Assembly (NCBI RefSeq): GCF_018324205.1 | Contig: NZ_AP023356.1 | Location: 4,233,501 to 4,297,500, forward strand | Direction: 5' to 3' | Length of the DNA stretch: 64,000 nucleotides | Source: Actinoplanes ianthinogenes | Lineage (GTDB): Bacteria; Actinomycetota; Actinomycetes; Mycobacteriales; Micromonosporaceae | Shown here: piece after piece, positions 44,673 to 52,763 of the stretch | How positions within the stretch are numbered: position 1 is the first letter of the stretch | Layout of the letters: every line of letters starts with the position of its first letter | Notes under the pieces: model-generated | What the model saw: only the letters and a program-made list of their open reading frames with translations | Databases searched by the model: none | Told to the model about the DNA's origin: nothing | Translations under genes and position numbers: made by a program

Positions 44673-45833
44673 TCAGATCGCCGCGAGCAGCACCGACTCC
44701 GGGCTGTAGTAATAGGTCGGCGACTCGGGGTCGTCCGGCGCGGCCATGCTCTTCCGCTCGATCGCCACGAAGCGCTCCGAGACGAACACGCCCGCCGGGT
44801 TCCACTTGTCGTCCTCGTTGCTCCCGAAGAACAGGCCGATCCGGAACCGCCGCTTGCCGGTGACCGTGTCCAGCCCGATCAGCTCGCGCTTCGGCGTCAG
44901 CAGCAGAACCCTGGTCGCGTTGCCGCCGAGCAGTTGCACCCCGGTGGCCGGCCAGGTCCACTTCACCGCGCCGTCCGGCTGGTAGGCGGTGACCACGCCG
45001 TTGGCGGTCGACACGGGGAGGGTGCCGGCGAGGGTGACGGCCGGGTTGTCCAGCGCGGCGGAGCGCGACGGCACCAGGCCGCCGGCCAGCCAGCCGTGGC
45101 CGGCGCCGTCCCGGAAACCGGCGCAGCCCGAGTCGGCGGCCGGGCAGCCGAGCGGGGTGAACGGGCCGGCCGGCAGGTTCGCCGCCGGTTGCCCGCTGCT
45201 CGCGTCGTAGGCGCCGGTGGCGCAGAGGTAGAGGCCGCCGGCCGTGGTGAAGCCGTCGGTGCAGGCGGCCGGGGTCTCGATGCGCCAGCGCTGGGCTCCG
45301 GTGCCCAGGTCGTACCCCAAAAGGTCGTGACCCTCGGCGACCACGACGGACCCGCCGGCGACCCGCAGACCTCGCGGCGACCACACGGCCGCGGCGCCGG
45401 TCCGGTGTCCGGCATAGTCCGGCGCGTCCGGACCGCTCGCCCGCCACAAAACCTTTCCGGTACGCCCGTCGAGCGCCACCAACTGCCCGTCGGACCACCG
45501 GCTGACCACCGTCGTGCCGGCCAGCACCACCGCGTTGAGCTGCTCCGGCCAGCGGCGCAGCGACCAGCGCGCGGTCTGCACGAACTTGCCGGTCACCGGC
45601 TGGTCGGCGCGGACCTGATGCTTCGAACCGTAGACCCGCAGCCGGTCCTCGACGAGCAGCGGCGCCAGGCTGAGCCGGCTGGTGATCTTGGCATGATCGA
45701 CGACGGTCGCCTCTGGATAGGGCGAGGTGGCGGTCGCCAGCACCTCGGCCGGCTTGAGGATCCGCCAGCCGACCAGCACGGTGGTCACCAGCAGGACCAC
45801 CGCCACCGAAACTCGCAGCAGCACCCGGGTCAC
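44673..45833 (-). CDS. Membrane-anchored PQQ-like beta-propeller protein, paralogue B
   Basis: 386 residues from GTG 45833. Same plan as paralogue A: MTRVLLRVSVAVVLLVTTVL membrane anchor, then a propeller with TVVSRWSDGQLVALDGRTGK, LLGYDLGTGAQRWRIETPA and LIGLDTVTGKRRFRIG, ending YYYSPESVLLAAI (A ends YYYTTDTVLLAGY). The 60-base gap to paralogue A and the matching ATACTTC before both GTG starts indicate tandem duplication of the whole unit. The function is unknown; cell-surface ligand binding is only a guess. Confidence 0.8.
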   Translation of the reverse strand: MTRVLLRVSVAVVLLVTTVLVGWRILKPAEVLATATSPYPEATVVDHAKITSRLSLAPLLVEDRLRVYGSKHQVRADQPVTGKFVQTARWSLRRWPEQLNAVVLAGTTVVSRWSDGQLVALDGRTGKVLWRASGPDAPDYAGHRTGAAAVWSPRGLRVAGGSVVVAEGHDLLGYDLGTGAQRWRIETPAACTDGFTTAGGLYLCATGAYDASSGQPAANLPAGPFTPLGCPAADSGCAGFRDGAGHGWLAGGLVPSRSAALDNPAVTLAGTLPVSTANGVVTAYQPDGAVKWTWPATGVQLLGGNATRVLLLTPKRELIGLDTVTGKRRFRIGLFFGSNEDDKWNPAGVFVSERFVAIERKSMAAPDDPESPTYYYSPESVLLAAI

Positions 45834-45866
45834 GGCCGGAAGTATGTCAGGCTCGATCCAGCGAGA

Positions 45867-46721
45867 TCACTCGTACCCACCGTTGATCAGGCCCAGCCGG
45901 ACCAGCTCGGTGAGCGGCTCGACGACGTTGGCCGCGCCGAATCCGGCGAACAGCGGGCGCGGGGTGTCCCGGTGCCTGCGGGCCGGCTCGACCAGCGGGA
46001 CCGGGTGGGTGGCGGCCAGCGCCTCGGCCACCTCGGCCACCTCGGCGCCGTCGACCGCCAGCAGCGTGGCAACCAGCACGTTCAGAAAGCCGTGGTGGGT
46101 GAAGCCGGTCTCCGGGTCGGTGTGCCGGGTGGCGTGGCGCAGGCCGGCCGCCAGCTTGAACGGGAGCTGCCGGTCGCGGCAGGCGCAGATCACCGCGGCC
46201 AGCTCGACCGGGGTGGGGAAGAGCTCGGCGGCCAGGCCGCCGACGCGGAACTTGGGGGCGATCGGGAGGCCCTCGGTGCGGGCGTCGACCACGGTGTCGA
46301 GGGCGCCGATCAGGCCCCAGCTGAGCGGGATCTCGGCCCAGATGCGGCTCTCGCCCCGATGCGGGTGCTCGTCGACGGCGAAGGCGCGCAGCAGGGACAG
46401 GCCCGGCTGGGGATCCTCGCCGCGGCGGGCCACCGCGGCCTCGATGTGCTCGATCCGCATCCCGGCCGCCCGCAGTTTCTCCACGGTCGCCGGCAACGCG
46501 CCGATCGGGATGTCGCCGATCAGCGCGGCGGGCACCCGGGGCACCGGCTCGGTGCCCACCACCGAGGCCGGGACCAGCAGGGCGCCGATCAGCTCCGCGT
46601 ACCACGCGGAGGCGTGCTCGCGATGTTTCGCCTCAGCGTCGGCCAGGCCGGTCGGGCTGGGCGGCAACAGGGACGCGTCATCGACGAGCCCGGCATACAG
46701 CGGAGGCACCATCGTCGACAC
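45867..46721 (-). CDS. Conserved hypothetical protein
   Basis: 284 residues from GTG 46721; the ATG at 46712 is an alternative. No signal or membrane segment. It is an alpha/beta soluble protein with VEKLRAAGMRIEHIEAAVAR, IWAEIPLSWGLIGALDTVVD and FKLAAGLRHATRHTDPETGF. The conserved-looking glycine-rich end GFGAANVVEPLTELVRLGLI recalls a TIM-barrel-like actinobacterial family, but I cannot name it. It follows the propeller paralogues on the same strand after 33 bases. Confidence 0.65.
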   Translation of the reverse strand: MSTMVPPLYAGLVDDASLLPPSPTGLADAEAKHREHASAWYAELIGALLVPASVVGTEPVPRVPAALIGDIPIGALPATVEKLRAAGMRIEHIEAAVARRGEDPQPGLSLLRAFAVDEHPHRGESRIWAEIPLSWGLIGALDTVVDARTEGLPIAPKFRVGGLAAELFPTPVELAAVICACRDRQLPFKLAAGLRHATRHTDPETGFTHHGFLNVLVATLLAVDGAEVAEVAEALAATHPVPLVEPARRHRDTPRPLFAGFGAANVVEPLTELVRLGLINGGYE

Positions 46722-46765
46722 GATCCGAACCTAACGGACCGCGCACGAAGCGGACAACCATGTGC

Positions 46766-47422
46766 TCAGAGGGGCCAGCCCGCCGTCTCGATCGTCAAGC
46801 GCGTGGGCAGCGGTTTCTCCGCTGGGAACGCCGGAATCCGGAAGGCGGTCACGTGCTTCGGGTCGGCCGTGCGGCGCATGCAGTACGCCCGGCCGGCCTC
46901 CAATTCCATATATTGCGATTGATATGTCGCGCCGTTGGCCTCGGCACACGCCTCCGGTCCGCCGAACGGGTCACCGACCGCCCGGGCCACCACGGACCGC
47001 TTCTCCAGCGGGTCGGCGCTCCAGACCCGGACGTCGTCGCCGGTGCAGTGCTGGGCGCCGTCGTCCTTGCCGGGGGTGGAGCAGATCAGCGAGATGTCGC
47101 CGGTCCAGGCGTCCGGGCCGGGGCGGGGTGGGTCGAGGAGCAGGATGGCGGCCTGCGGGTACTTGTCGCCCGGGGGCAGCGGAAGGTCCAGGCGGAGGAC
47201 GGCGGCGCCCAGGGCCGCCTGGGCGGTGGGCGGCGTCTTCGCGGCGGGGTTGTCCGGGCGGTGGGAGCGGTAGAGCAGGACGCCGGTGGCCGCGGCGGCC
47301 AGGGTCATGATCGCCAGCCCGGCGGCGAAGTAGGCCCGGCCCAGGGTTTCGGCCCGGAACAGGACGAACAGGACGACGGCCAGGGCGGCCAGGGCCAGGG
47401 CGGCAATCAGAAGATCGGCCAT
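46766..47422 (-). CDS. Membrane protein of unknown function
   Basis: 218 residues from ATG 47422. Two N-terminal helices (LIAALALAALAVVLFVLF and FAAGLAIMTLAAAATGVLLY) precede a soluble extracytoplasmic domain with six cysteines (ISLICSTPG, GAQHCTGDD, GPEACAEANG, RAYCMRR) that could form disulphides. No family recognised. No good ribosome site precedes the ATG, and the longer frame upstream runs into the 25-bp repeat array, so the ATG is preferred. Confidence 0.6.
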   Translation of the reverse strand: MADLLIAALALAALAVVLFVLFRAETLGRAYFAAGLAIMTLAAAATGVLLYRSHRPDNPAAKTPPTAQAALGAAVLRLDLPLPPGDKYPQAAILLLDPPRPGPDAWTGDISLICSTPGKDDGAQHCTGDDVRVWSADPLEKRSVVARAVGDPFGGPEACAEANGATYQSQYMELEAGRAYCMRRTADPKHVTAFRIPAFPAEKPLPTRLTIETAGWPL

Positions 47423-47501
47423 GAGGGTCAAAATACGGGCATGGCGGTCGATATCCCAGCGGGGGTGGGCCGGTGCGTTTTCCTCTGGCGGGCAGGTGGG
47501 T

Positions 47502-47626
47502 GGTCGCTCGCCCGCCAGCGGCGGCTGGTCGCTCGCCCGCCAGCGGCGGCTGGCCGCTCGCCCACCAGCGGCGGCTGGCCGCTCGCCCACCAGCGGCGGC
47601 TGGCCGCTCGCCCGCCAGCGGCGGCT
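47502..47626. repeat. 25-bp tandem repeat array, five copies
   Basis: Units GG(T/C)CGCTCGCCC(G/A)CCAGCGGCGGCT begin at 47502, 47527, 47552, 47577 and 47602. Only two positions vary. The array lies between the start of the membrane protein gene (47422) and the stop of the TPR gene (47658). No gene is seen in the gap. Confidence 0.85.
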
Positions 47627-47699
47627 GGTCAGGACCAGGAGGTCGGCGATCGCGGCTTCAACGGCGGCCGGTCAGGACCAGGAGGTCGGCGATCGCGGC
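47627..47699. repeat. Duplicated 3' end of the TPR gene
   Basis: GGTCAGGACCAGGAGGTCGG and ten further bases occur at 47627-47656 and again at 47670-47699, a 43-bp spaced direct repeat. The second copy encodes the last residues (IADLLVLTG) of the TPR protein; the first lies beyond its stop codon. The duplication abuts the 25-bp array. Confidence 0.75.
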
Positions 47700-48974
47700 C
47701 AGGACCATGCCGGCGATCAGTGTCGGCAAGCCGCCGACCAGAGCGTAGGCCACCAGGAACAACGGCGCGGCGAAGGTCAGGTACAGCGCCGCGAGGAGCC
47801 TGCGGTCGACGGCCCGGAGCCGGGCCAGCACGGTGCCGGCCGGCTCGGTGAGACGGCTGCGGAACCACAGGACCACCGCGAGGAAGACCAGGAAGCCGAT
47901 CAGGCCGGCCCAGACCCGGGAGATGCCGGAGCTGATCAGGGTCATCGCGGCGGTGAGCACCGCGGCGACCAGGGCGCCGTTGGCGCCGTACCGGATCGTC
48001 TCGCGCACCGCGTCGGCCGAGTCGCCGGACATGTCGAGCACCGCCTTGCGCGGGCGGCTGACCGCCGGCGGCTCGGACCAGGACGGCCGGGCCGGTGGCG
48101 GCGTCGCGGGCGGCTCGGCAACGGGTCCGGCCGGGGTGGCGCCCAGCGAGGCCTCCTCGGCCAGTTCCTCCAGAGCCCGGGCCCAGCGGCGCCGTTCCAG
48201 CCGGACGATCCCGATGTCCTGGCCGGCGTCACCGATCGCCGGATCGAGGTCCAGCGACTCCGCGTAGGCCCGCTGGGCCAGGTCGAACAACCGCAGCCGG
48301 GCGGCGACCACGGCCAGCACCAGGTGCGCCTCGGCATCGGCCGGCGCCACCCGGACTCCGTTCCACGCGGCGTTCAGGGCTTCCTGGCCGTTGCGCGACT
48401 CGCTGAGCAGGGCGGCGCCGGTGCGTTGCGCGTACGGATCCTCCGGCCAGGCCCGCAGGATCTCGCCGGCCAGTTGGGCGGCCTCCGCGTAACGCCGACT
48501 GTCGGTCAGGGCCATCGCGCGCACCACCAGCGGCGACAGCTCGCCGGGCGCGGCCGCGGCGGCGCGCTCGGCGGCGGCCAGGGCCTCGACCGGCTGCTCG
48601 GCGGCCAGGTGGATCCGGGCCAGCGTGGCCAGCAGGGCGATCTCGGCCGCTCCGGTCCCCGAATCACCCGCCGAGCCGCCGCCGGGCCCGGTGCTCCACG
48701 GACCGCTGGGCGTGACACCGGCTCCAGCCGCGCCGTCGGGCGTCGCGCCGCGTTCAGCCCCACCACCGTGGGCGTCAGATCCGGACATGCCGTCGGACGT
48801 GGCGCCGGGGCCGGACGCGGCGCCGCGGGTGTCGCCCGGGCTGCCACCCGACGCGGCGCTCAGGCCGGCCGCGATCTCGTCGGCGGCCTCGTCGTAACGA
48901 CCGAGGTCGGCGAGCAAGAGCGCGCGCTGGCGGTGGTCCTCCGGCGTGGTGTCAGGCTCCATGGGGGCGGGCAC
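47658..48974 (-). CDS. TPR-repeat membrane protein
   Basis: 438 residues from GTG 48974; ATG 48962 is an alternative. Residues 10-40 form a TPR helix pair (DHRQRALLLADLGRYDEAAD), then a Gly/Ser/Ala-rich insert of about 70 residues, further TPR helices (AEQPVEALAAAERA, SRRYAEAAQLAGEIL, LRLFDLAQRAYAESLDLDP), a Pro linker, and four hydrophobic helices near the C-terminus (ALVAAVLTAAMTLISSGI, VWAGLIGFLVFLAVVLWF, LLAALYLTFAAPLFLVAYAL, LIAGMVLAAIADLLVL). Probably a cytoplasmic protein-binding module on a membrane anchor; partners unknown. Confidence 0.78.
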   Translation of the reverse strand: MPAPMEPDTTPEDHRQRALLLADLGRYDEAADEIAAGLSAASGGSPGDTRGAASGPGATSDGMSGSDAHGGGAERGATPDGAAGAGVTPSGPWSTGPGGGSAGDSGTGAAEIALLATLARIHLAAEQPVEALAAAERAAAAAPGELSPLVVRAMALTDSRRYAEAAQLAGEILRAWPEDPYAQRTGAALLSESRNGQEALNAAWNGVRVAPADAEAHLVLAVVAARLRLFDLAQRAYAESLDLDPAIGDAGQDIGIVRLERRRWARALEELAEEASLGATPAGPVAEPPATPPPARPSWSEPPAVSRPRKAVLDMSGDSADAVRETIRYGANGALVAAVLTAAMTLISSGISRVWAGLIGFLVFLAVVLWFRSRLTEPAGTVLARLRAVDRRLLAALYLTFAAPLFLVAYALVGGLPTLIAGMVLAAIADLLVLTGRR

Positions 48975-48992
48975 CGTCCGAGCGTAGGCGGT

Positions 48993-49379
48993 CTACCTGT
49001 AGATCACATGGGTCGGGGTGAGCCGGCAGACCACCCGTACCGTCTCCGGTCCGTCGCTGGTCCACGGCTCGTTCGCGTACTTGTAGCTGAGCTCGCCGAT
49101 CAGGTCACCCTGGTCGTCGCTCAGCGTGACCGTACCCTCGATGGTGCAGTAGGAATACGGCTGCGCCGGGTCATACGCACAAATCGACACCCGAGGGTCG
49201 CGCTCCATGTTCCGGGTCTTACGCCGCCCGCGGATCGTGGAGAACAGAATGTCGTCGCCGTCGCGCTTCACCCAAATGATCGTCGACTGCGGAAAGCCAT
49301 TCGGATTGATCGTGCTGAGTACCGCGTAAGTCGGGTTGTCGATCAATCTTCGAGCCACACCAGGCAGAACGACAGTCAT
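48993..49379 (-). CDS. PPOX-class F420-dependent oxidoreductase-like protein
   Basis: 128 residues from ATG 49379. The split-barrel flavin/F420 fold is recognisable: NPTYAVLSTINPNGFPQSTI, WVKRDGDDILFSTIRGRRKT (cofactor phosphate contact), RDPRVSICAYD, and IEGTVTLSDDQG. This fits the Rv1155-like family of F420 binders or reductases. The substrate is not deducible. An extended start (GTG 49430) is possible, but the family begins close to LPGVARRLID. Confidence 0.85.
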   Translation of the reverse strand: MTVVLPGVARRLIDNPTYAVLSTINPNGFPQSTIIWVKRDGDDILFSTIRGRRKTRNMERDPRVSICAYDPAQPYSYCTIEGTVTLSDDQGDLIGELSYKYANEPWTSDGPETVRVVCRLTPTHVIYR

Positions 49380-49483
49380 GATCACAATCATGCCGGACGA
49401 TCCCGTCCACGCTCCCGTGACGGTTACCACCCCGTAGGGTTCCGCTGCGCAATCCCGGAGTCGCGCCCGTCGGGCCCGTCGCG

Positions 49484-49978
49484 CTATGCCGGGCTCGCGG
49501 TCGCCATCTCGCTGTAGACCATCGCCACCGCGACCCCGGCCAGTCCCTCCCCGCGACCGGTCAGCCCCAGCCCGTCGGCCGTCGTCCCGGACACGGTGAC
49601 CGGCGCGCCGACCGCCGCGGAAAGCACCTTCTCCGCCTCCGCGCGCCGCTTGCCGATCTTCGGGTGGTTCCCGATCACCTGGATCGACACGTTGCCGATC
49701 GCGTAGCCCGCCGCCCGCACCAACCGGGCGGACTCAGCGAGCAACGTCACCCCGGCCGCGCCCGCCCACTCCGGCCGACTGGTGCCGAAATTGCCACCCA
49801 GATCGCCGAGTCCCGCCGCCGAGAGGAGGGCATCGCAGGCGGCGTGCGCGGCAACGTCGGCATCCGAATGGCCGGCGAGTCCCGGCTCCCCGGGCCACTC
49901 GAGTCCCGCCACCCAGCACGGCCGACCGGCGTCAAAAGCGTGCACGTCAGTCCCGATGCCAACCCGCGGAATGATCAC
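49484..49978 (-). CDS. ispF: 2-C-methyl-D-erythritol 2,4-cyclodiphosphate synthase
   Basis: 164 residues. Motifs: VGIGTDVHAFDAGRP with the metal ligands D and H, GLAGHSDADVAAHA with the second H, the phosphate-loop GLGDLGGNFGTS, and the C-terminal GLTGRGEGLAGVAVA. This is MEP pathway IspF, which cyclises CDP-ME-2-phosphate to MEcPP with release of CMP. The proximal ispD encodes another step of the same pathway, on the same strand, but a 435-bp gap with repeats separates the two. Confidence 0.95.
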   Translation of the reverse strand: MIIPRVGIGTDVHAFDAGRPCWVAGLEWPGEPGLAGHSDADVAAHAACDALLSAAGLGDLGGNFGTSRPEWAGAAGVTLLAESARLVRAAGYAIGNVSIQVIGNHPKIGKRRAEAEKVLSAAVGAPVTVSGTTADGLGLTGRGEGLAGVAVAMVYSEMATASPA

Positions 49979-50161
49979 CCCGCCACCCTAATGCCCGTGA
50001 GCGCCTCAGGCGTCCGCGGTCGGCGGAAGGTCCAACGGTCTCGGATCCGAGGAGAGGCGGACGCTGTGGAAGCAGCGCTTCCCGGCCGGAGTAGTCCAGG
50101 CGTGTGGCGCTGAAGCCCGGAGGCCCGAGTCAGCCGGAGGCCCGGGTCAGAAGGACCGCTC

Positions 50162-50345
50162 GAACCGGAAGCCCTGGCGTCCGAATCCGGAAGGGCCGGG
50201 TATCCCCGATCCGGAGGTCCAGGCGTTCCGATCCGGAAGGGCCAGGTATCCCCGATCCGGAGGTCCAGGCGTTCCGATCCGGAAGGGTCAGTTATCCCCG
50301 GTCCGGGCCCAGGCGTTCCGATCCGGAAGGGTGAGGCGACCCGAT
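50162..50345. repeat. 46-bp tandem repeats between ispF and ispD
   Basis: A unit GATCCGGAGGTCCAGGCGTT followed by CCGATCCGGAAGGGCCAGG and TATCCCC recurs with a 46-bp period at about 50162, 50208, 50254 and 50300, with drift at the ends. The 435-bp gap (49979-50413) contains also looser GGAAGGG and GATCCGG copies up to 50440. I see no gene in it. Confidence 0.7.
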
Positions 50346-50413
50346 CCAGGAGGATCAGGCGTCCGATTCGGGGGGCCAGGCGACCCGAAACGCGGGCCAT
50401 GCATCCGGGAGGA

Positions 50414-51136
50414 TCAGGCGGCCGGGTCCGGAAGGGCCAGCAGATGCGTGGCGAGCGCCAGATCGATCGGCCGAGTGATCTTCAGCGCCAGATCCGAACC
50501 GGGAACGCAGAGCACCGGCCGACCCAGTTTCTCGACCGCGCCGGCGTCATCGGTGTGCAGGTCGGCGGCGGCTCGATGGGCAGCCCGCAGCACCGAAGCG
50601 CGGAAACCCTGCGGAGTCTGGACGGCCCGGAGCACCGACCGGTCAACCGTGCCGAGCACGGTGTCGTCGGCGGCGACCTCTTTGATCGTGTCGACGACCG
50701 GAAGGACCGGGATCACCGCGTCAGCGCCGGCCCGGACCGCCGCGGCCACCCGCTCGACCACCGACGGTGGGGTGAGGCAGCGCGCCGCGTCGTGGACCAG
50801 CACGATCGCGACCTCGTCCGGGACCACCGCCAGCGCCGCGGCCACCGACTCCTGACGCTCGGCGCCGCCGGGCACCACGGTGACGGGGGCCACCGGGGCG
50901 AGCAGGGAGTGCACCGCGTCGACGTCAGCGGGCGGAGCGGCCACCACGATCATCCTGACCGAGGGGGCCGCGGCGAGGCGGCGCACCGTGTGAACGAGCA
51001 ACGGCTCGCCGTCGAGCAGGCGCAAAGCTTTGGGCGCTCCCGGACCGAGCCGGACACCGGCACCCGCGGCAGGAACGACGACCGCGACGTCACCGCGAGC
51101 ATTCAGCTGCGCGGTCACGTCGCGGTCGGCGTACAT
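50414..51136 (-). CDS. ispD: 2-C-methyl-D-erythritol 4-phosphate cytidylyltransferase
   Basis: 240 residues from ATG 51136; GTG 51118 (VTAQLNARGD) is a possible alternative. The CTP-binding motif is VVVPAAGAGVRLGPGAPKAL, followed by VHDAARCLTPP, VLPVVDTIKEV and LRAVQTPQGFRASVLRAAH, ending at DLALKITRPIDLALA. Makes CDP-ME from MEP and CTP. It is transcribed behind carD with a 26-base gap, the usual carD-ispD-ispF order, and lacks its own clear promoter. Confidence 0.95.
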   Translation of the reverse strand: MYADRDVTAQLNARGDVAVVVPAAGAGVRLGPGAPKALRLLDGEPLLVHTVRRLAAAPSVRMIVVAAPPADVDAVHSLLAPVAPVTVVPGGAERQESVAAALAVVPDEVAIVLVHDAARCLTPPSVVERVAAAVRAGADAVIPVLPVVDTIKEVAADDTVLGTVDRSVLRAVQTPQGFRASVLRAAHRAAADLHTDDAGAVEKLGRPVLCVPGSDLALKITRPIDLALATHLLALPDPAA

Positions 51137-51162
51137 GGTGCTATGAGGGATGCGTCGGTGTA

Positions 51163-51648
51163 TCAGGCCTCGGTGAGGACCTTGTCGAGCAGAACCTCAG
51201 CCTCGTCCTTGGTGCTCTTCTCAGCGAGGGCCACCTCGCCGACCAGGATGTCGCGGGCCTTCGCGAGCATGCGCTTCTCGCCTGCCGAGAGACCACGCTC
51301 CCGCTCGCGACGCCAGAGGTCACGAACAACCTCGGCAACCTTGAGCGGGTTACCGGAAGCGAGCTTCTCCAGGTTGGCCTTGTAGCGCCGCGACCAGTTG
51401 GTCGGCTCCTCGGTGTGCGGAGCGCGGAGGACGTCGAAGACCTTGCCCAGGCCTTCCTCGCCAACCACTTCGCGCACGCCGACTTCCTCGGCGTTCTCAG
51501 CGGGCACCCGAACCGTCAGATCGCCCTGGGCGACACGCAGAACGAGATACTGCCTTTCAACGCCCTTGATGACCCTAGTCTCGATTGCCTCGATGAGTGC
51601 GGCCCCGTGGTGGGGGTAAACAACGGTCTCGCCGACACTGAAAACCAT
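51163..51648 (-). CDS. carD: CarD family transcription regulator
   Basis: 161 residues. The N-terminal RNA-polymerase-interacting domain reads FSVGETVVYPHHGAALIEAI; the DNA-binding C-terminal domain contains NWSRRYKANLEKLASG and LRRERERGLSAGEKRMLAKARD-type helices (WRRERERGLSAGEKRML). CarD stabilises open complexes at rRNA and other promoters, and is essential in mycobacteria. AAAGGGG precedes the ATG by about 12 bases. It heads the operon with ispD and ispF. Confidence 0.95.
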   Translation of the reverse strand: MVFSVGETVVYPHHGAALIEAIETRVIKGVERQYLVLRVAQGDLTVRVPAENAEEVGVREVVGEEGLGKVFDVLRAPHTEEPTNWSRRYKANLEKLASGNPLKVAEVVRDLWRRERERGLSAGEKRMLAKARDILVGEVALAEKSTKDEAEVLLDKVLTEA

Positions 51649-51675
51649 AGGTTCGAAACCCCTTTCGCTGTGTCT

Positions 51676-51704
51676 AGGGTAACACGCCCAGGCGACGGTG
51701 TCTC
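51676..51704 (-). promoter_or_regulatory. Candidate carD promoter
   Basis: On the minus strand GAGACA (-35, 51699-51704), 17 bases, then TACCCT (-10, 51676-51681). It lies 28 bases upstream of the carD start. The spacing is ideal and GAGACA shares four of six bases with TTGACA. The rest of the 335-bp gap to the next plus-strand gene shows no gene; a TTGACA at 51762-51767 on the plus strand is a possible -35 for that gene, without a good -10. Confidence 0.45.
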
Positions 51705-51983
51705 GCCCTGACGGTCACTGTTAGTGCAGCTCAGAGGCCCTGTGACGGGGCTTTCTACCGCTTGACAGCAAAGCAGGAAGCTGCCTAAGTAACTCAAAGT
51801 GACCGAGACGTCACGGACTCTGCCAACGAGTCGGGAATTCCGGACCCTGACGGCTTTGCCAGATCAAGCGTATCGCTGAGGTCCATGCCACGACACCACT
51901 GGCGATGCGGCGTAGCGTGCGAGACGCTGGACGGAAGTTCCCCGACCGAAGCAAGATCTGGTCGGCCAGGGGGGAGGTGAGTC

Positions 51984-52763
51984 ATGGCAGGCGCGAGCGA
52001 CAACGGCGGCTGGCCGCCGCCCGACGGCGGCTCTTCCGACGACCTGCCCGACCTTCCTGAGGAGTGGGGCGTCATCGTCATCCCGGACGACCTGTCGGAG
52101 CTGTCCGACGAGGTCGAGGCGGTGCGCGCCGAGCTGCACCTGGCTCCGCCGCCCAACCGCTGGCAGCGGTTCGCCCGCCGGCCCGCGGTCCGCCGGCTGC
52201 GCCGGGCAGGCGCCCTGTTGCTGCGCGCGCCGGTCCTGATCGTCTCGATGGCGATCCTGGTCACGGTGGCCAGCCTGTTCGCCTCGGCCTGGCCCGGGAC
52301 GCCTCGGCAGCCGGCCACTCAGCGCACCTCGGACACCACCACGACCCCGGCCAAGACTCTTCCGGCGCTCGATCTGATCGGCGCCGACGGTCAGGCCGTG
52401 CCCCTCCTGGCGCACAGACCGATGGTGGTCATCATCACGGACGGTTGCGACTGCGAGCGACTGATCGCCGAGACCGTCGCCGCGGTCCGGCAGGATGTGT
52501 CGGTTCTGGCCGTCTCGACCACGGCCCCGTCGGCCACCGCCTCGCAGGGCGGCCTGGCACCGGCCCAGACCCCACGCGCCGACGGCAAGACCGTGCTCTA
52601 CCTTCAGGACCCGACCGGTCACCTGCGCGAACGCGCCGGCCTGACCAGCGCCCGGGACGGCAGCGCCGCCACCTTCGTGGTCAACAAGGCCGGCGACGTG
52701 CTCCGCGTGTGTCAACACGTCGTGTCGGTCGCCGCGTTCGAGGCCGACCTGGCCCGCATCTAG
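51984..52763 (+). CDS. Membrane-anchored thioredoxin-like protein
   Basis: 259 residues from ATG 51984, with GGGGGAGGTGAG upstream. A charged cytoplasmic tail of about 85 residues (DDLPDLPEEWGVIVIPDDLS) precedes one transmembrane helix (APVLIVSMAILVTVASLFA), then an extracytoplasmic domain resembling TlpA/ResA-type thioredoxins: PALDLIGADGQAVPLL, MVVIITDGCDCERL, and AATFVVNKAGDVLRV. The normal CxxC is replaced by CDC, so a standard redox role is uncertain. Overlaps the convergent gene by 4 bases. Confidence 0.72.
   Translation: MAGASDNGGWPPPDGGSSDDLPDLPEEWGVIVIPDDLSELSDEVEAVRAELHLAPPPNRWQRFARRPAVRRLRRAGALLLRAPVLIVSMAILVTVASLFASAWPGTPRQPATQRTSDTTTTPAKTLPALDLIGADGQAVPLLAHRPMVVIITDGCDCERLIAETVAAVRQDVSVLAVSTTAPSATASQGGLAPAQTPRADGKTVLYLQDPTGHLRERAGLTSARDGSAATFVVNKAGDVLRVCQHVVSVAAFEADLARI

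Noticed and set aside
42942..46922. A 1326-codon plus-strand open frame running across the gtrA, propeller and hypothetical genes
   Set aside because: It is antisense to well-supported genes with signal and propeller features, and its composition is that of a GC-rich shadow frame with no recognisable domain.
50162..50345. CRISPR array or small gene between ispF and ispD
   Set aside because: Repeats are contiguous without spacers. Open frames through them have no start with a ribosome site and no family resemblance.
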